The notes: a model not told the origin generated them from the sequence alone. A stretch of DNA of 64,000 nucleotides from an uncultured Opitutia bacterium (GCA_903902745.1 CAIUWA010000042.1:1-64000), one strand, 5' to 3'. Counted from the stretch's first letter, positions 50,849 through 61,275 are shown. Numbers and translations: made by a program.

Positions 50849-52744
50849 TTACTGCTGGCGGCGGGAGCGGTAGAACCAGAGGCCGAAGCCGCAGACGAGC
50901 AGCGGGGTGGCGAGAAGGTTGATGACGAGCAGGCGGTTGCCGAGCGCATCGATACCCTCGCGCAAGGCGCGGCTGATTTCGCGGCGCTCGCCGCGCATGG
51001 CGGCCTGCTGCTTTTGGAAATCCTCGATGGCCTTGGCGATCTCGGGCGTGGCCACGAGCCGGTTGCCCTCGCCCTTTTTGCCCTGCAATTCGCCCAGCCT
51101 GGCCTGCACCTGGCTGAGGCGGGCATCGAGGGCGGTGAGCTTTTCCTGGTATTTCTTGTTCGCCTCGACCTCCATGGCCTGCACCACCTTGAAAGGACGG
51201 AGCGAGCTGCCCTTGCCGCGGATCGAGATGAGATCCTGCGAGCCGGAAAGGAACTCCAGGGCGTTGGAGGCAAAGGCGAGGTTGTCGTTGATCGGCTCGG
51301 CGGCGACCTGGCCGAAGAAGTTCATCTTGCGGATGCTGTAGTTGTCGAAGAGCCAGTCGGTGTCGGCAATCACGATGAGCGTCGAGGCCGTCGAAGATTC
51401 CTTCAGGCCGGAAGCGGCCTTGGGTTCTTCCGGTTTTGCCGGGGCGCCCTCCTTTGCCGCGGGATCGGCGGGCGGATCGGCGGGCAGTCCGTTCGGGAAG
51501 GCGCTCTTGAACTTGCCGGTCACGAGGGCCGCGATCGTCTTTTTGCCCGAGGGTGTGATCTGGCGGGCGATGGCATCCGGATCGGGGAACTGGAGGGCCT
51601 GGGAGGGGACGTCGCCGGACTGGGCCGATGATTCCACCAAGGGCGTGAACGTGAGCCCGCTGCCGGGTTTCGCGACGAGGCTGCCGGCTTCGACGAGGAG
51701 CGCGGAGTTGAGCTGGGCCGTCGGGAGGGATTTGGCGTTGAAGCTCTCGTGCGCGAGGTTGAGCCAGATGGGATACCGCACCACGCGGCCCGACCCGGAT
51801 TGCACCTGGGCGGCGTTCTCGAGATCGCCGACGACCTTCTGGGAATCATAGCCGATGCCATACGCGGCGAGCAGCACCGGGAGGTCGCTGGAGACATTGG
51901 GCGGCGGTCCGCCCATCATGGCCTGCTGGCCGCCCTGGCGCTTGAAATATTCCGACGAGGGGTCGACGGCGAGGAACACCGGCTTGCCGCCGAGGAGAAA
52001 CTGGTCGATGGCGAACTGCAGTTTCGGCGAAAGATTCTGCGGGTGGATCACGGCCAGCGCATCGAGCCCGGAAGGCAGCTCGGCGGCGCCGGAGTCGACA
52101 GGGACGATCTGGAACGTGCGCTCCCACTCCGTGGTCACGAACTGGCCCGGCGGCGGCCGCTGTCCCGACATCATCATCTGCATGTCGGGCTGCCCGGCCT
52201 GGAGTGGCAGGCTGGTGATCAGCCCGAGCTTCTTCTTGTCGAACTGCTCGACGCTGTAGATGAGCTGCGAGAGATCATACTCGAGGAACTGTTCGCGCTG
52301 CGGATTGAGCGCGGCGATGACCTTCTGCTGGTCGGCCTGGGTGGCGACGAGGCCGAACTGGATCTGGTCGCCGGTGGGCAGCTGTTGCGGGGTCAGGCCG
52401 GCGGCGGCGGCGCGCGCCTCCTCGGGCGTATCGGGCTGCGGGTCGATGACATTGAGCGTCAGCCTGCCGTGGGCGGACCGCACATACTGGCGGAGCATCT
52501 CCCGCACGCGCTCGGCGTAGTTCTTGTAGCTGATGGGCAGACCGGCGGCGCTCTTCGTGAAATAGAAATCGAGCGTGACGGGCTCCTCGATCTTGCCGAG
52601 CAATGCCTTGGTGCCGGGTGAAAGCGTGTAGATTTGCTCGGCGGTGGCGTCGAAGCGCACGGGGAGCGAGGACGCCAGATAGTTGACGAGGACCAGACCG
52701 ATGAAGAGGAGTCCGAGGGCGAGGGCTTTGCTGCCAGGTTTCAT
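50849..52744 (-). CDS. GldG-like ABC auxiliary protein
   Basis: A 631-residue protein with one N-terminal and one C-terminal membrane segment (LALGLLFIGLVLVNYLAS and LLVINLLATPLLVCGFGLWFY) and a large periplasmic part. Segments such as RFDATAEQIYTLSPGTKALL and EPVTLDFYFTKS are hallmarks of the GldG/ABC_transp_aux family. A coiled-coil near 530-590 precedes the last membrane segment. It follows the permease by 18 bp in the ATPase-permease-GldG-DUF4340 operon. Confidence 0.88.
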   Translation of the reverse strand: MKPGSKALALGLLFIGLVLVNYLASSLPVRFDATAEQIYTLSPGTKALLGKIEEPVTLDFYFTKSAAGLPISYKNYAERVREMLRQYVRSAHGRLTLNVIDPQPDTPEEARAAAAGLTPQQLPTGDQIQFGLVATQADQQKVIAALNPQREQFLEYDLSQLIYSVEQFDKKKLGLITSLPLQAGQPDMQMMMSGQRPPPGQFVTTEWERTFQIVPVDSGAAELPSGLDALAVIHPQNLSPKLQFAIDQFLLGGKPVFLAVDPSSEYFKRQGGQQAMMGGPPPNVSSDLPVLLAAYGIGYDSQKVVGDLENAAQVQSGSGRVVRYPIWLNLAHESFNAKSLPTAQLNSALLVEAGSLVAKPGSGLTFTPLVESSAQSGDVPSQALQFPDPDAIARQITPSGKKTIAALVTGKFKSAFPNGLPADPPADPAAKEGAPAKPEEPKAASGLKESSTASTLIVIADTDWLFDNYSIRKMNFFGQVAAEPINDNLAFASNALEFLSGSQDLISIRGKGSSLRPFKVVQAMEVEANKKYQEKLTALDARLSQVQARLGELQGKKGEGNRLVATPEIAKAIEDFQKQQAAMRGERREISRALREGIDALGNRLLVINLLATPLLVCGFGLWFYRSRRQQ

Positions 52745-52762
52745 GGAAGGCGGGGTCTCGGG

Positions 52763-53491
52763 TTAGCGTTCGAGCACGACGACGTTGAGAAACAGGGAGA
52801 AGCCCATCAGCGAGAGGAAGAACATCACGTCCTTGGGATCGATGATGCCCTTGCTGAAGGCGTCGAAATGCGTGGTGAAACCGAAATTGGAAATCACGTC
52901 GACCAGGAACACCGGCAGGTGCAGGTATCCCGAAAGAAAATCGGTGAACACGCTGAAACCGAGGAGGCTCAGGACGAAGCACACGAGCACACTGAGGACA
53001 AAGCTCACGACCTGGTTTTTGGTCAGGGCCGACATGAACGAGCAGACCGCCAGGTAGGCGCCCGCCATCAGGATGCTGCCCAGGTAGCTGTTCGCGATCA
53101 CGCCCCAGTCCGGATCACCGAGATAGGCGAGGGTGAGCGGGAGCGGGAAGCTGAGCAGGATGGCGAGGGTGAGGAAGGCCCAGGCGGCGAGAAACTTTCC
53201 CATCACGCCCTCAAGCGTCGTGACGGGCAGGGTGAACAGGAGCTCGATCGTGCCGGAGCGCCTTTCCTCCGACCACAGGCGCATGCCGGCGGCGGGCACG
53301 AGAAAGAGGAAAAGCCAGGGATGCCAGAAGAAGTAGCTTTCCATGCTGGCGACATTGGCCTTGTAGAAGCCGCTGAGGAAAAACGCGAGGCCGACACTGG
53401 CCACGAGAAAAACGACGAGGAAGACGTAGGCCACGGGCGAGCGGAAATAGCCGAGGAACTCGCGTTTGAAGATGGGGAAGGTCTGGCTCAT
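52763..53491 (-). CDS. GldF-like ABC-2 permease
   Basis: A 242-residue inner-membrane protein with six hydrophobic segments. The start TFPIFKREFLGYFRSPVAY and the loop RLWSEERRSGTIELLFTLPV (about 73-92) are the hallmark of GldF/NosY-type ABC-2 permeases. It overlaps the upstream ATPase gene by 4 bp. Cargo is unknown; in Bacteroidetes GldFG supports gliding, but no other gliding genes are seen here. Confidence 0.9.
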   Translation of the reverse strand: MSQTFPIFKREFLGYFRSPVAYVFLVVFLVASVGLAFFLSGFYKANVASMESYFFWHPWLFLFLVPAAGMRLWSEERRSGTIELLFTLPVTTLEGVMGKFLAAWAFLTLAILLSFPLPLTLAYLGDPDWGVIANSYLGSILMAGAYLAVCSFMSALTKNQVVSFVLSVLVCFVLSLLGFSVFTDFLSGYLHLPVFLVDVISNFGFTTHFDAFSKGIIDPKDVMFFLSLMGFSLFLNVVVLER

Positions 53492-54210
53492 AAATCGGAC
53501 TGGGTCAGGCTGCGGAAGATGGCGTCGAGGCGCGCGCCGGGCTGGCGGGCCTGCAGTTGGGCGGGCGTCTCATCGGCGACGACACGGCCGCGCGAGATGA
53601 TGATGACGCGGGTGCAGATCGCCTCCACCTCCTCGAGGATGTGGGTCGAGAGGATCACGGCCTTTTGGGCCGCCATGCCCTTGATGAGGGTGCGGACCTC
53701 GTTCTTCTGGTTGGGATCAAGGCCGTCGGTCGGCTCATCGAGCACCAGCGCCGGCGGATCGTGGAGCAAGGCCTGGGCAAAGCCCACGCGCTGCCTGTAG
53801 CCTTTCGAAAGCGTCTCGATCGTCTGTCGGCGCACCGGCGCCAGATGAGTCAGCGCAATGGCGCGGTCGACCTGCGCGCGCCGGGCATCCGTCGCCCGGA
53901 AGCCGCGCACCTCGGCGATGAAACCGAGGAATTCCTCGACGGTCATCTCGGGGTAGGACGGCGCGCTCTCCGGCAGGTAGCCGAGCTTGCGCTTCACGGC
54001 GACGGGATCGGCGACGACATCGATGCCATCGACGAGTGCCTGGCCGGCGTCGGGCCGCAGGAAGCCCGTGATCATCTTCATCGTGGTCGACTTGCCGGCG
54101 CCGTTGGGGCCGAGGAAGCCGAGGATGTCGCCGCGGCGAACCTCGAACGAAATGCCATCCACGGCCCGCTTGGCGCCGTAGGTTTTAACCAGGCCTTTGA
54201 CTTCGATCAT
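53488..54210 (-). CDS. ABC transporter ATPase, GldA/CcmA type
   Basis: A 240-residue cytosolic ATPase: Walker A GPNGAGKSTT (about 35-44), signature near LSKGYRQRVGFAQAL (about 134-148; a LSKGYRQR form common in this subgroup), Walker B LVLDEPTDGLDP (about 153-164) and H-loop STHILEE. It starts the operon and drives the GldF-like permease. Confidence 0.93.
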   Translation of the reverse strand: MIEVKGLVKTYGAKRAVDGISFEVRRGDILGFLGPNGAGKSTTMKMITGFLRPDAGQALVDGIDVVADPVAVKRKLGYLPESAPSYPEMTVEEFLGFIAEVRGFRATDARRAQVDRAIALTHLAPVRRQTIETLSKGYRQRVGFAQALLHDPPALVLDEPTDGLDPNQKNEVRTLIKGMAAQKAVILSTHILEEVEAICTRVIIISRGRVVADETPAQLQARQPGARLDAIFRSLTQSDL

Positions 54211-54391
54211 GACAGTTGAAGGGGGAGGGAGGACGGATGAGAAAACCGGCGGGGAATAAATGTTCCGTGCAGGTCACTCATGGCGGCACTCCGGGGTGAA
54301 AAAAATCGGGGCGGGGCTTTCAAGCGAAAAATGCCGGGGCGCACTGGGCCCCGGCCAGCGGAATGACGGTGCGGCGAGCGGAATGTTACCC

Positions 54392-55507
<1,116 letters not shown>

Positions 55508-55573
55508 GCGTCGGCGGAGCGTAGGCGCGGGGGCGCGGTGCGCAAGCGGGCAGCGTTGGTACGGGATTTCCAA

Positions 55574-55694
55574 CCGGTAGGGCGGCGACTCCGCTCGCCG
55601 CCGGGCAGAAGGACCGTGCCAGCTCGAAAACCAGGGGCTGTTTTATGGGCTCGAAAGAAGTTCCCGGCGCGGAGCGGAGTCCGCGCCCTACCGG
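55574..55694. repeat. 121-bp compound palindrome with GTAGGGC arms
   Basis: Outer arms CCGGTAGGGCG (55574-55584) and CGCCCTACCGG (55684-55694) are perfect 11-bp reverse complements. Each arm runs into its own hairpin: GGCGGCGA-ctccgc-TCGCCGCC on the left and GGCGCGGA-gcggag-TCCGCGCC on the right. The symmetric nesting looks like a MITE or REP-type mobile unit. It lies upstream of rlmN and past the end of the MFS gene. Confidence 0.82.
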
Positions 55695-55733
55695 GTTCTG
55701 ACTGCGGCCGAGTGAAAACGTCCGGTGCGCAAC

Positions 55734-57080
55734 TCAGCTGCGCTTTTCCCGATTTCCGATGCCGAGCAGGAAAATGATCGTCGCGGACACGAACATCGAG
55801 CCGCTGAGATAGTAGATCGCGCCACTGAAGGAGCCGGTCATTTTCTGGACGGTGCCCATCACATTCGGGCCGAGGAAGCCGCCGAGATTGCCGATGGAGT
55901 TGATCAGGCCGATGCTGCTGGCCGCCGCGACCTCGGTGAGGAAGAGTCCGGGCAGCGCCCAGAAGGCCACCTGGTAGGCCTTGATCCCGCCCATCGCCAC
56001 CATGAAGCAGACCAGGGTCAGGGTGAGGCTATGCTGAGTCAGCGGAGCGAAGCCCAGGGCCGTCGCGCCCAGCACGATGGGGATGATCGAGTGCAGCCGG
56101 CGTTCCTTGGTGCGGTCGGAATTCCAGCCGATGAACAGCTGGCCCAGGACCGCCACGCAGGGCGGAAGAATGATCAGCCAGGTGATGTCGTTGAGTTTGA
56201 GCGAATACCACTGCTGCAGGATGCTCGGCAGGAAAAACTCGATGCCATAGTTGGCGGTCACCGTGCCGAAGAAAGCGACGGCGAGCAGCAGCACCTTCGG
56301 ATGGCTCAGGGCCTCGAGGACGGTCATGCGGGGGCGGCCGGCGGAGCGCAGCGCCTTTTCGCGGGCCAACTCCTGCTCCAGGGCATCCTTCTCGTCCGGC
56401 GTAAGCCATATGGCGTCGCGCGGATGATCGGGCAGCATGAAGAAAACATACGCGCCGAGCAGCACCGCGGGCAGGCCCCAGGCGATGTAGACCCATTGCC
56501 AGCCGACCAGGCCGAGCACGGCCGGATGGTGGATCGTGGAGCCGTTGACGACTTCGTCGGTCCCGATCTTGAGCAGGGCGTTGGAAATTTTCGGGCTGAC
56601 GATTTGGGCCACGGGCGTGGCGATCATGAAATAGGACAGGGCCTTGGTGCGGTCGCGGCTGGGAAACCAGTGCGTGAGATACACCACCACGCCCGGGAAG
56701 AATCCCGCCTCGGCCAGACCGAGAAAGAAACGCACACCGTAAAACTGGTTCGGTGTCTTCACCATGGACGTCAGCGCCGCCATGATGCCCCAGACCACCA
56801 TGATCCGCGTGAGCAGCCGCCGGGCGCTCCATTTTTCGATCAGTACTGCGCTGGGAATCTCGAGCAGGAAATAGCCGAGAAAGAACAGTCCCGCGCCGAA
56901 GCCGATCACCCCGTTGTCAAAGGCCGGCATGTCCTTCGACATGGTCAGCTTGGCGATGGAAACGTTGGCCCGGTCGACGTACGCGATGACGTAGCAGAGG
57001 AAAAGCAGCGGCAGCAGGTGCCAGTAGGCTTTGCGCCGGGCGGAATCGAGCACGTACGTTTGGTGAGGCTGGAGGGTCAA
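55734..57080 (-). CDS. MFS transporter, anion:cation symporter type
   Basis: An inner-membrane carrier of about 448 residues with twelve hydrophobic segments. YVDRANVSIAKL after the first helix, the cytosolic loop GFFPGVVVYLTHWFPSRDRTKAL near 120-142, and the MSFFG-like AFFGTVTANYGIEFFLP in the second half are typical of the ACS group that takes up hexuronates, glucarate, phthalate or similar organic anions. No ATG is available: TTG 57080 (MTLQPHQTYVLDSARRKAYW) or GTG 57053 are candidates, and the frame is open to 57173. It lies next to a secreted esterase. Confidence 0.88.
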   Translation of the reverse strand: MTLQPHQTYVLDSARRKAYWHLLPLLFLCYVIAYVDRANVSIAKLTMSKDMPAFDNGVIGFGAGLFFLGYFLLEIPSAVLIEKWSARRLLTRIMVVWGIMAALTSMVKTPNQFYGVRFFLGLAEAGFFPGVVVYLTHWFPSRDRTKALSYFMIATPVAQIVSPKISNALLKIGTDEVVNGSTIHHPAVLGLVGWQWVYIAWGLPAVLLGAYVFFMLPDHPRDAIWLTPDEKDALEQELAREKALRSAGRPRMTVLEALSHPKVLLLAVAFFGTVTANYGIEFFLPSILQQWYSLKLNDITWLIILPPCVAVLGQLFIGWNSDRTKERRLHSIIPIVLGATALGFAPLTQHSLTLTLVCFMVAMGGIKAYQVAFWALPGLFLTEVAAASSIGLINSIGNLGGFLGPNVMGTVQKMTGSFSGAIYYLSGSMFVSATIIFLLGIGNREKRS

Positions 57081-57216
57081 AATGGGGTGGGTTCGGGGGG
57101 AGCTGTAGTTGGCAGTTGGTAGTTTGTAGTTGGGGGAAACCTGAAAAATAAAGCGGTCTGGATCCGATCCCAATTCCCAATTCCAAACTACCTGCTACCC
57201 GCCGCAGGCGCGGCGC

Positions 57217-58263
57217 TCAAGGCTTCAGCCACTGCACGAACCAATCGTGCGCCGCTGCGAATCCCTCGGGGGTGACCTTGTGTCCGGTGTTGGGCTGGAG
57301 CTTCAGGACGAACTTCTCCGGGGCCCCGGCCGCGGCATAGGCCGCGCGGCCCGCCACAACACACAGGTTCAGGCCGGCAGTCGGCGTGCGTGGATCGATG
57401 TCGCCATTGATCGAGAGCAGGGGGCGGGGAGCGATCAGCGGCACCATGGCCGGTCCATCGAACTCACGGTCGATCCCCGGCGCGGCCTTGGCGTAGAACT
57501 TGTGGAGGAATTCCCCGCCGGCATTGGCCACGCCCTCATCCTTGGCCGCGGTGTCGAAGGCGGCCTGGAACGTGCCCACGCGCGATTGCCAGGAATTGTT
57601 CTCGGCGGCCCAGCGGAAGCTCTCCACGCCGATGCACGGCACGGCGACGGCGACGCGCGGTTCGACGGCGGTGGCGAGGTAGGTTTCGATACCGCCCTTG
57701 GAAGTGCCGAACAGGCCGATGCGCTTCGGGTCGATGTCATCGCGGGTCTCGAGATAATCGATCAGCCGCCGCACATCCCACACGGTGTCGAAGAAGAACG
57801 GATGCTCCTTGCCGGTGCGGTAGGATTCCAGGATGGCGTTCACGTATTCCTCCGTGCCCTTGCCGGATTTCATGCGGCCGCCATGGTAGCGGGCGTCGAT
57901 GGCCACGGCGGTGATGCCGGACTTCGCCAGGCTGTTCATGAAAGCCATGTTGCTTTCCTTGGTTCCGCCGGTGCCGTGCAGCGAGATGACCACGGGGCGG
58001 CGGCCGGTGGCCGAGGCTGGCTTGATGATGACGCCGGGGACGCGCTGCCCGGCTTCGGCCATGTAGCTGAAATCAATGCGGACGAGTTCGCCGTTCTGGA
58101 CCGGAGCCTTCACTTCTGGCGCCAGGGCCACGACGGGCCGGTCGATGAGCTTGAGGAAGGCCGCGCGCGTGCCGGCGGCGTCCAGGGCGGGTGCATCGAC
58201 AGCCAGGCAGGCGCCAGCCGTCACTAGTGCGAAAGCAAAGAGGGGTAGAATACGATGATGCAT
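57217..58263 (-). CDS. Secreted alpha/beta hydrolase, acetyl-esterase/peptidase type
   Basis: A 348-residue protein with a signal peptide (MHHRILPLFAFALVTAGACLA, cleaved near VDAPA). The oxyanion text VVISLHGTGGTKESN (about 91-105), nucleophile elbow GLFGTSKGGIE (Ser near 188), and NGDIDPRTP (Asp near 285) and NTGHKVTP (His near 327) fit a prolyl-oligopeptidase-like or acetyl-xylan-esterase-like fold. The product should be periplasmic or exported. Its place between a sugar-acid MFS gene and a PQQ dehydrogenase suggests breakdown of a plant-type ester, which is inference. Confidence 0.88.
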   Translation of the reverse strand: MHHRILPLFAFALVTAGACLAVDAPALDAAGTRAAFLKLIDRPVVALAPEVKAPVQNGELVRIDFSYMAEAGQRVPGVIIKPASATGRRPVVISLHGTGGTKESNMAFMNSLAKSGITAVAIDARYHGGRMKSGKGTEEYVNAILESYRTGKEHPFFFDTVWDVRRLIDYLETRDDIDPKRIGLFGTSKGGIETYLATAVEPRVAVAVPCIGVESFRWAAENNSWQSRVGTFQAAFDTAAKDEGVANAGGEFLHKFYAKAAPGIDREFDGPAMVPLIAPRPLLSINGDIDPRTPTAGLNLCVVAGRAAYAAAGAPEKFVLKLQPNTGHKVTPEGFAAAHDWFVQWLKP

Positions 58264-58371
58264 GTTTTGAGGGGAGGAGTGACCGGTCGAATCTCAACGG
58301 TGGTCCGCAGCCGGAGCGGCGGAAATCACCGATGGGAGGAATGACGTTTCAGGGCTTGCTACGTGACCCGG

Positions 58372-60405
58372 TTATGGGACCGCCAGCGCGATGAGTTCGG
58401 CCGGTATGCCGCGGGCGCCGGTGGCGACCACGATGTACTGCTTGTCATTGACCATATAGGTCATGGGGATGCCGGTGGCATTGGCCGGCAGTGCCATCTC
58501 GTGGATGAGGGCGCCGGTTTTCTTGTCGTAGGCGCGGAAATTTTTTCCGCCGCCGCCGGGGCCCGCGTTGAACAGGCCGGCGCCGTCGGCACCAAAGAGC
58601 AGCGTCTTCGTTACCATCAACGGAGAACGCTCGGGCTTGCCCGCGTGGCTGAGATCAATGCCCTTCATCGCCGGATGATTTTTAACCGCGTCGGGGGCTT
58701 CGCCATTGTCGACCATCCAGACATGATCACCGGTATTGAGGTTGATGGCCGTGATCCGGCCCCACGGTGGCTTGATAAGGGGCAAGCCGCGCGGCCCGAT
58801 GTTCGGCCGGATCGCGCCTTCGCCGCCGCCACCGAGAGCAGGTTGTCCAGTTGGCGTGGCCCCGGCCTTCGCCGCCCCTGCCGCTCCTCCCGCGCGGGCA
58901 CCCCCGCCGACGTAAGCCATGTCGGAACGCTTGGGGTCGGCCACGGTAAGGGCGAGGACGTCGGGATTAGTCAGGGAGGCAACGTAGAACATGCCCGTCT
59001 CGGGATCGAAGGCGCCGCCGGGCCAGTTGGCGCCGCCGGTGTGATGGGGCAGGATCAAGGAGCCGATTTTGCCGTCGGCGTCGCGCACACGCGGGGGCAG
59101 GAAGAGCGGGCCGTAGCGATATTGACCGAGGATTTTCACGGCCTCGGCCTTCAGCTCGGGGGTGAAGTCGATGAGATCATCCTCCGTGATGCCCTGCCGA
59201 TCGAAGGCCGCCGGCCGCGTGGGAATGGGCTGGGTCGGGGAGGTTCTCTCGCCGGGGACGTCGGACTGGGGAACCGGTACTTCCGGGATGGGCCAGACCG
59301 GTTTGCCCGTGACGCGGTCGAGGACAAACAGGGAGGCGAACTTGGTGACCAGTGAGATGGTCTTGATTTTTTTGCCCTCGACCGTCACGTCGGCGAGCAT
59401 GGGTGGAGACGAGGGCTCGTAATCCCAGATGTCATGGTGAATGATCTGGTAATACCAGATGCGTTTGCCGGTCTTCGCATCAAGGGCGACGAGGCAGTCC
59501 GCGAACAAATTATTGCCGAGGCGGTGCCCGCCGTAGAAATCGCCCGTGGGCGCCTCGACCGGAATATAAACGTAGCCGAGCTCCTCATCGCCGGCGAGGG
59601 GCGCCCAGGCGCCGGTGTTGCCGGTATATTTCCACGAATCCTTTTCCCAGGTTTCGACGCCCTCCTCGCCTGCATGGGGGACGGTTCGGAAAGTCCAGAT
59701 GCGCTTGCCGGTGCGGACATCGAAGCCGCGGATGTAGCCGGGTACATTTTCCATCGAGGCCGGAGCCGTGCCGGCGAGCAGGGCCGCTCCGGTCACGACC
59801 ACGTCGCGGATGACAATGGCGGGGGAACTTGATCCGATCTGGCCGGGCTTGACCACATCGCGGTCCAGGCCCTCGGTCAGGTCGACGATGCCATCTTTGC
59901 CAAAGCCGGGAATGGCCCGGCCGGTCTTGGCGTCAATGGCGACCAGTTGGAATCCGGGCGTGATGAGGAGGATGCGGCTGTCGTTCTTGCCGTCGGTCCA
60001 GTAGGCGAGCCCGCGGTTTTGCGTCCGCACCGCGCGGTCGCCTCGTTCGCCCTCATCCAGCCGGAACATCCAGAGGGTTTCGCCGGTGGCGGCATCGACG
60101 GCGACGACATCGCGCCGGGATCCGGCCGTGAAATAAAGGACGCCCTTGACCATCAGCGGCGTCACTTCCCAGAGGTAATCGGCCCGGGGGCCGAAATTCT
60201 CGGCCTTCCACCGCCAGGCGATTTCCAGCTGCTTCACGTTGGAGGCGTTGATCTGGTCGAGCGGCGAATACTTGGTGTTGCCGGCGTCGCCGCCGTAGTA
60301 GAGCCACTCCCCGTTCTTGGCGCCCTGCTGCGCGGGCAGGCGGCCGGAGACCGCGAGCAGAAGGATCAAGCGTACCATCAATGACCGGAATTGGGGTGAG
60401 TTCAT
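58372..60405 (-). CDS. PQQ-dependent dehydrogenase
   Basis: A periplasmic quinoprotein of 677 residues with a signal peptide (LMVRLILLLAVSGRLPAQQ). It forms a beta-propeller with repeated W-motif text: YYGGDAGNTKYSPLDQIN, AVDAATGETLWMF, GFDVRTGKRIWTF, ALDAKTGKRIWYY and WMVDNGEAPD. The layout fits the glucose/quinate/alcohol dehydrogenase group without the membrane domain. A Gly/Ala-rich insertion sits near residues 505-540 (AGGAAGAAKAG and GQPALGGGG). It overlaps the upstream cytochrome c gene by 4 bp, its likely electron acceptor. The substrate is unknown, and PQQ synthesis genes are not in the window. Confidence 0.92.
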   Translation of the reverse strand: MNSPQFRSLMVRLILLLAVSGRLPAQQGAKNGEWLYYGGDAGNTKYSPLDQINASNVKQLEIAWRWKAENFGPRADYLWEVTPLMVKGVLYFTAGSRRDVVAVDAATGETLWMFRLDEGERGDRAVRTQNRGLAYWTDGKNDSRILLITPGFQLVAIDAKTGRAIPGFGKDGIVDLTEGLDRDVVKPGQIGSSSPAIVIRDVVVTGAALLAGTAPASMENVPGYIRGFDVRTGKRIWTFRTVPHAGEEGVETWEKDSWKYTGNTGAWAPLAGDEELGYVYIPVEAPTGDFYGGHRLGNNLFADCLVALDAKTGKRIWYYQIIHHDIWDYEPSSPPMLADVTVEGKKIKTISLVTKFASLFVLDRVTGKPVWPIPEVPVPQSDVPGERTSPTQPIPTRPAAFDRQGITEDDLIDFTPELKAEAVKILGQYRYGPLFLPPRVRDADGKIGSLILPHHTGGANWPGGAFDPETGMFYVASLTNPDVLALTVADPKRSDMAYVGGGARAGGAAGAAKAGATPTGQPALGGGGEGAIRPNIGPRGLPLIKPPWGRITAINLNTGDHVWMVDNGEAPDAVKNHPAMKGIDLSHAGKPERSPLMVTKTLLFGADGAGLFNAGPGGGGKNFRAYDKKTGALIHEMALPANATGIPMTYMVNDKQYIVVATGARGIPAELIALAVP

Positions 60406-60872
60406 TTTTTCGGTTCGATTTGAATTTGATTCAGGAAGTCGACGTTGGGTTCGAGCACGGCCGACCCCGCGGGAAAGCGATTGGAGCTGAGCAGGTACGC
60501 GACAATATCAGTGCAGAGCTGACGGCTCAACTTACCGGGGCCGTCGGACGGCATCTTCTTCCGGGTGTATTCGACGAGGTCGCCCACGGACTTGCCGTTC
60601 CAGTTTTCGAGGAAGTCCTTGTCGACGAGCGTGGGGGAGTCCTCACCTCCGCCCAAGGCCTCGCCATGGCAGCGGGCGCATTGGGAATTGTAGCCTTTCT
60701 GACCCTTGGCGGCCTGTTCAGTGGAATAGACGCCATCCCAAACCGAGCGGGTGGCGGCCGCAGGCGCGCCGGACTCCGGAGCATCCGCGCCCTCCACGAT
60801 GGAAAGGGCCAGACCGCTTACCAGTGTCAGAGTGACAACAATGGCTGCGAGAAGCTTTGAGCCGGGTGGCAT
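60402..60872 (-). CDS. Cytochrome c, partner of the PQQ dehydrogenase
   Basis: A 156-residue protein from ATG 60872 (MPPGSKLLAAIVVTLTLVSG) with a signal peptide or anchor. The heme-binding CARCH is at residues 65-69, and the distal Met is probably in the KKMPSDGPGKLS segment near 117. It is the upstream partner of the PQQ dehydrogenase gene, overlapping it by 4 bp, so it should take electrons from the quinoprotein in the periplasm. A longer frame reaching 61136 exists but lacks support. Confidence 0.9.
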   Translation of the reverse strand: MPPGSKLLAAIVVTLTLVSGLALSIVEGADAPESGAPAAATRSVWDGVYSTEQAAKGQKGYNSQCARCHGEALGGGEDSPTLVDKDFLENWNGKSVGDLVEYTRKKMPSDGPGKLSRQLCTDIVAYLLSSNRFPAGSAVLEPNVDFLNQIQIEPKK

Positions 60873-60895
60873 GGGGAAAAATCCGAAGGTCCGGC

Positions 60896-60964
60896 TCACT
60901 TGGACAGCCGCACCCACTTCAGCCCGAGGATCAGGGGAACGAGCAAACAAAGGGGGTTTTTCAT
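60896..60964 (-). CDS. Possible 22-residue hydrophobic peptide upstream of the cytochrome gene
   Basis: A short frame MKNPLCLLVPLILGLKWVRL (plus two residues) ends 23 bp before the cytochrome start on the same strand. The basic start, hydrophobic centre and basic end resemble a tiny membrane protein or leader peptide. No Shine-Dalgarno was seen, and chance is a real alternative. Confidence 0.25.
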   Translation of the reverse strand: MKNPLCLLVPLILGLKWVRLSK

Positions 60965-61275
60965 GACGCGGGGCGCGGGATTTCGCCGGAAACAGGGGGT
61001 GAGGGAAGGCGGGTGGCACAGAGCTGACTCTGTTGGGGAACCACGACGCGATTCGGCCAAATGTGCGTTTGAGGAGGCCCGACGCGAGAATAAATCGGCA
61101 GCCGCTCCTTCTGACAATCGATGCATTACCGCCCAACGCTTCGCTCAGTTTCTAGTTGGCGTGAGAGAGTGAACTCATATTAGCGTGTGGCCTTACCTCC
61201 GCTTCATCGGTTCGCCTGCGAAGATACCCCTTTTCCCCGCCGGCGGTCCGATGTCACGTCCATACCCCAAACAAC
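60965..61275. other. Gene-free spacer between cytochrome and permease genes
   Basis: This 311-bp stretch between divergent genes holds no convincing coding frame. The only candidate found is a promoter for the lactate-permease-type gene (TTGGCG at 61156, TATTAG at 61178). No repeat of the classes seen elsewhere is present. Confidence 0.6.
61156..61183 (+). promoter_or_regulatory. Candidate sigma-70 promoter of the lactate-permease-type gene
   Basis: TTGGCG (61156-61161) and TATTAG (61178-61183) are separated by 16 bp, close to the ideal 17. The start codon at 61276 would leave a leader of about 85 nt. Only the spacing and partial consensus support it. Confidence 0.35.
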
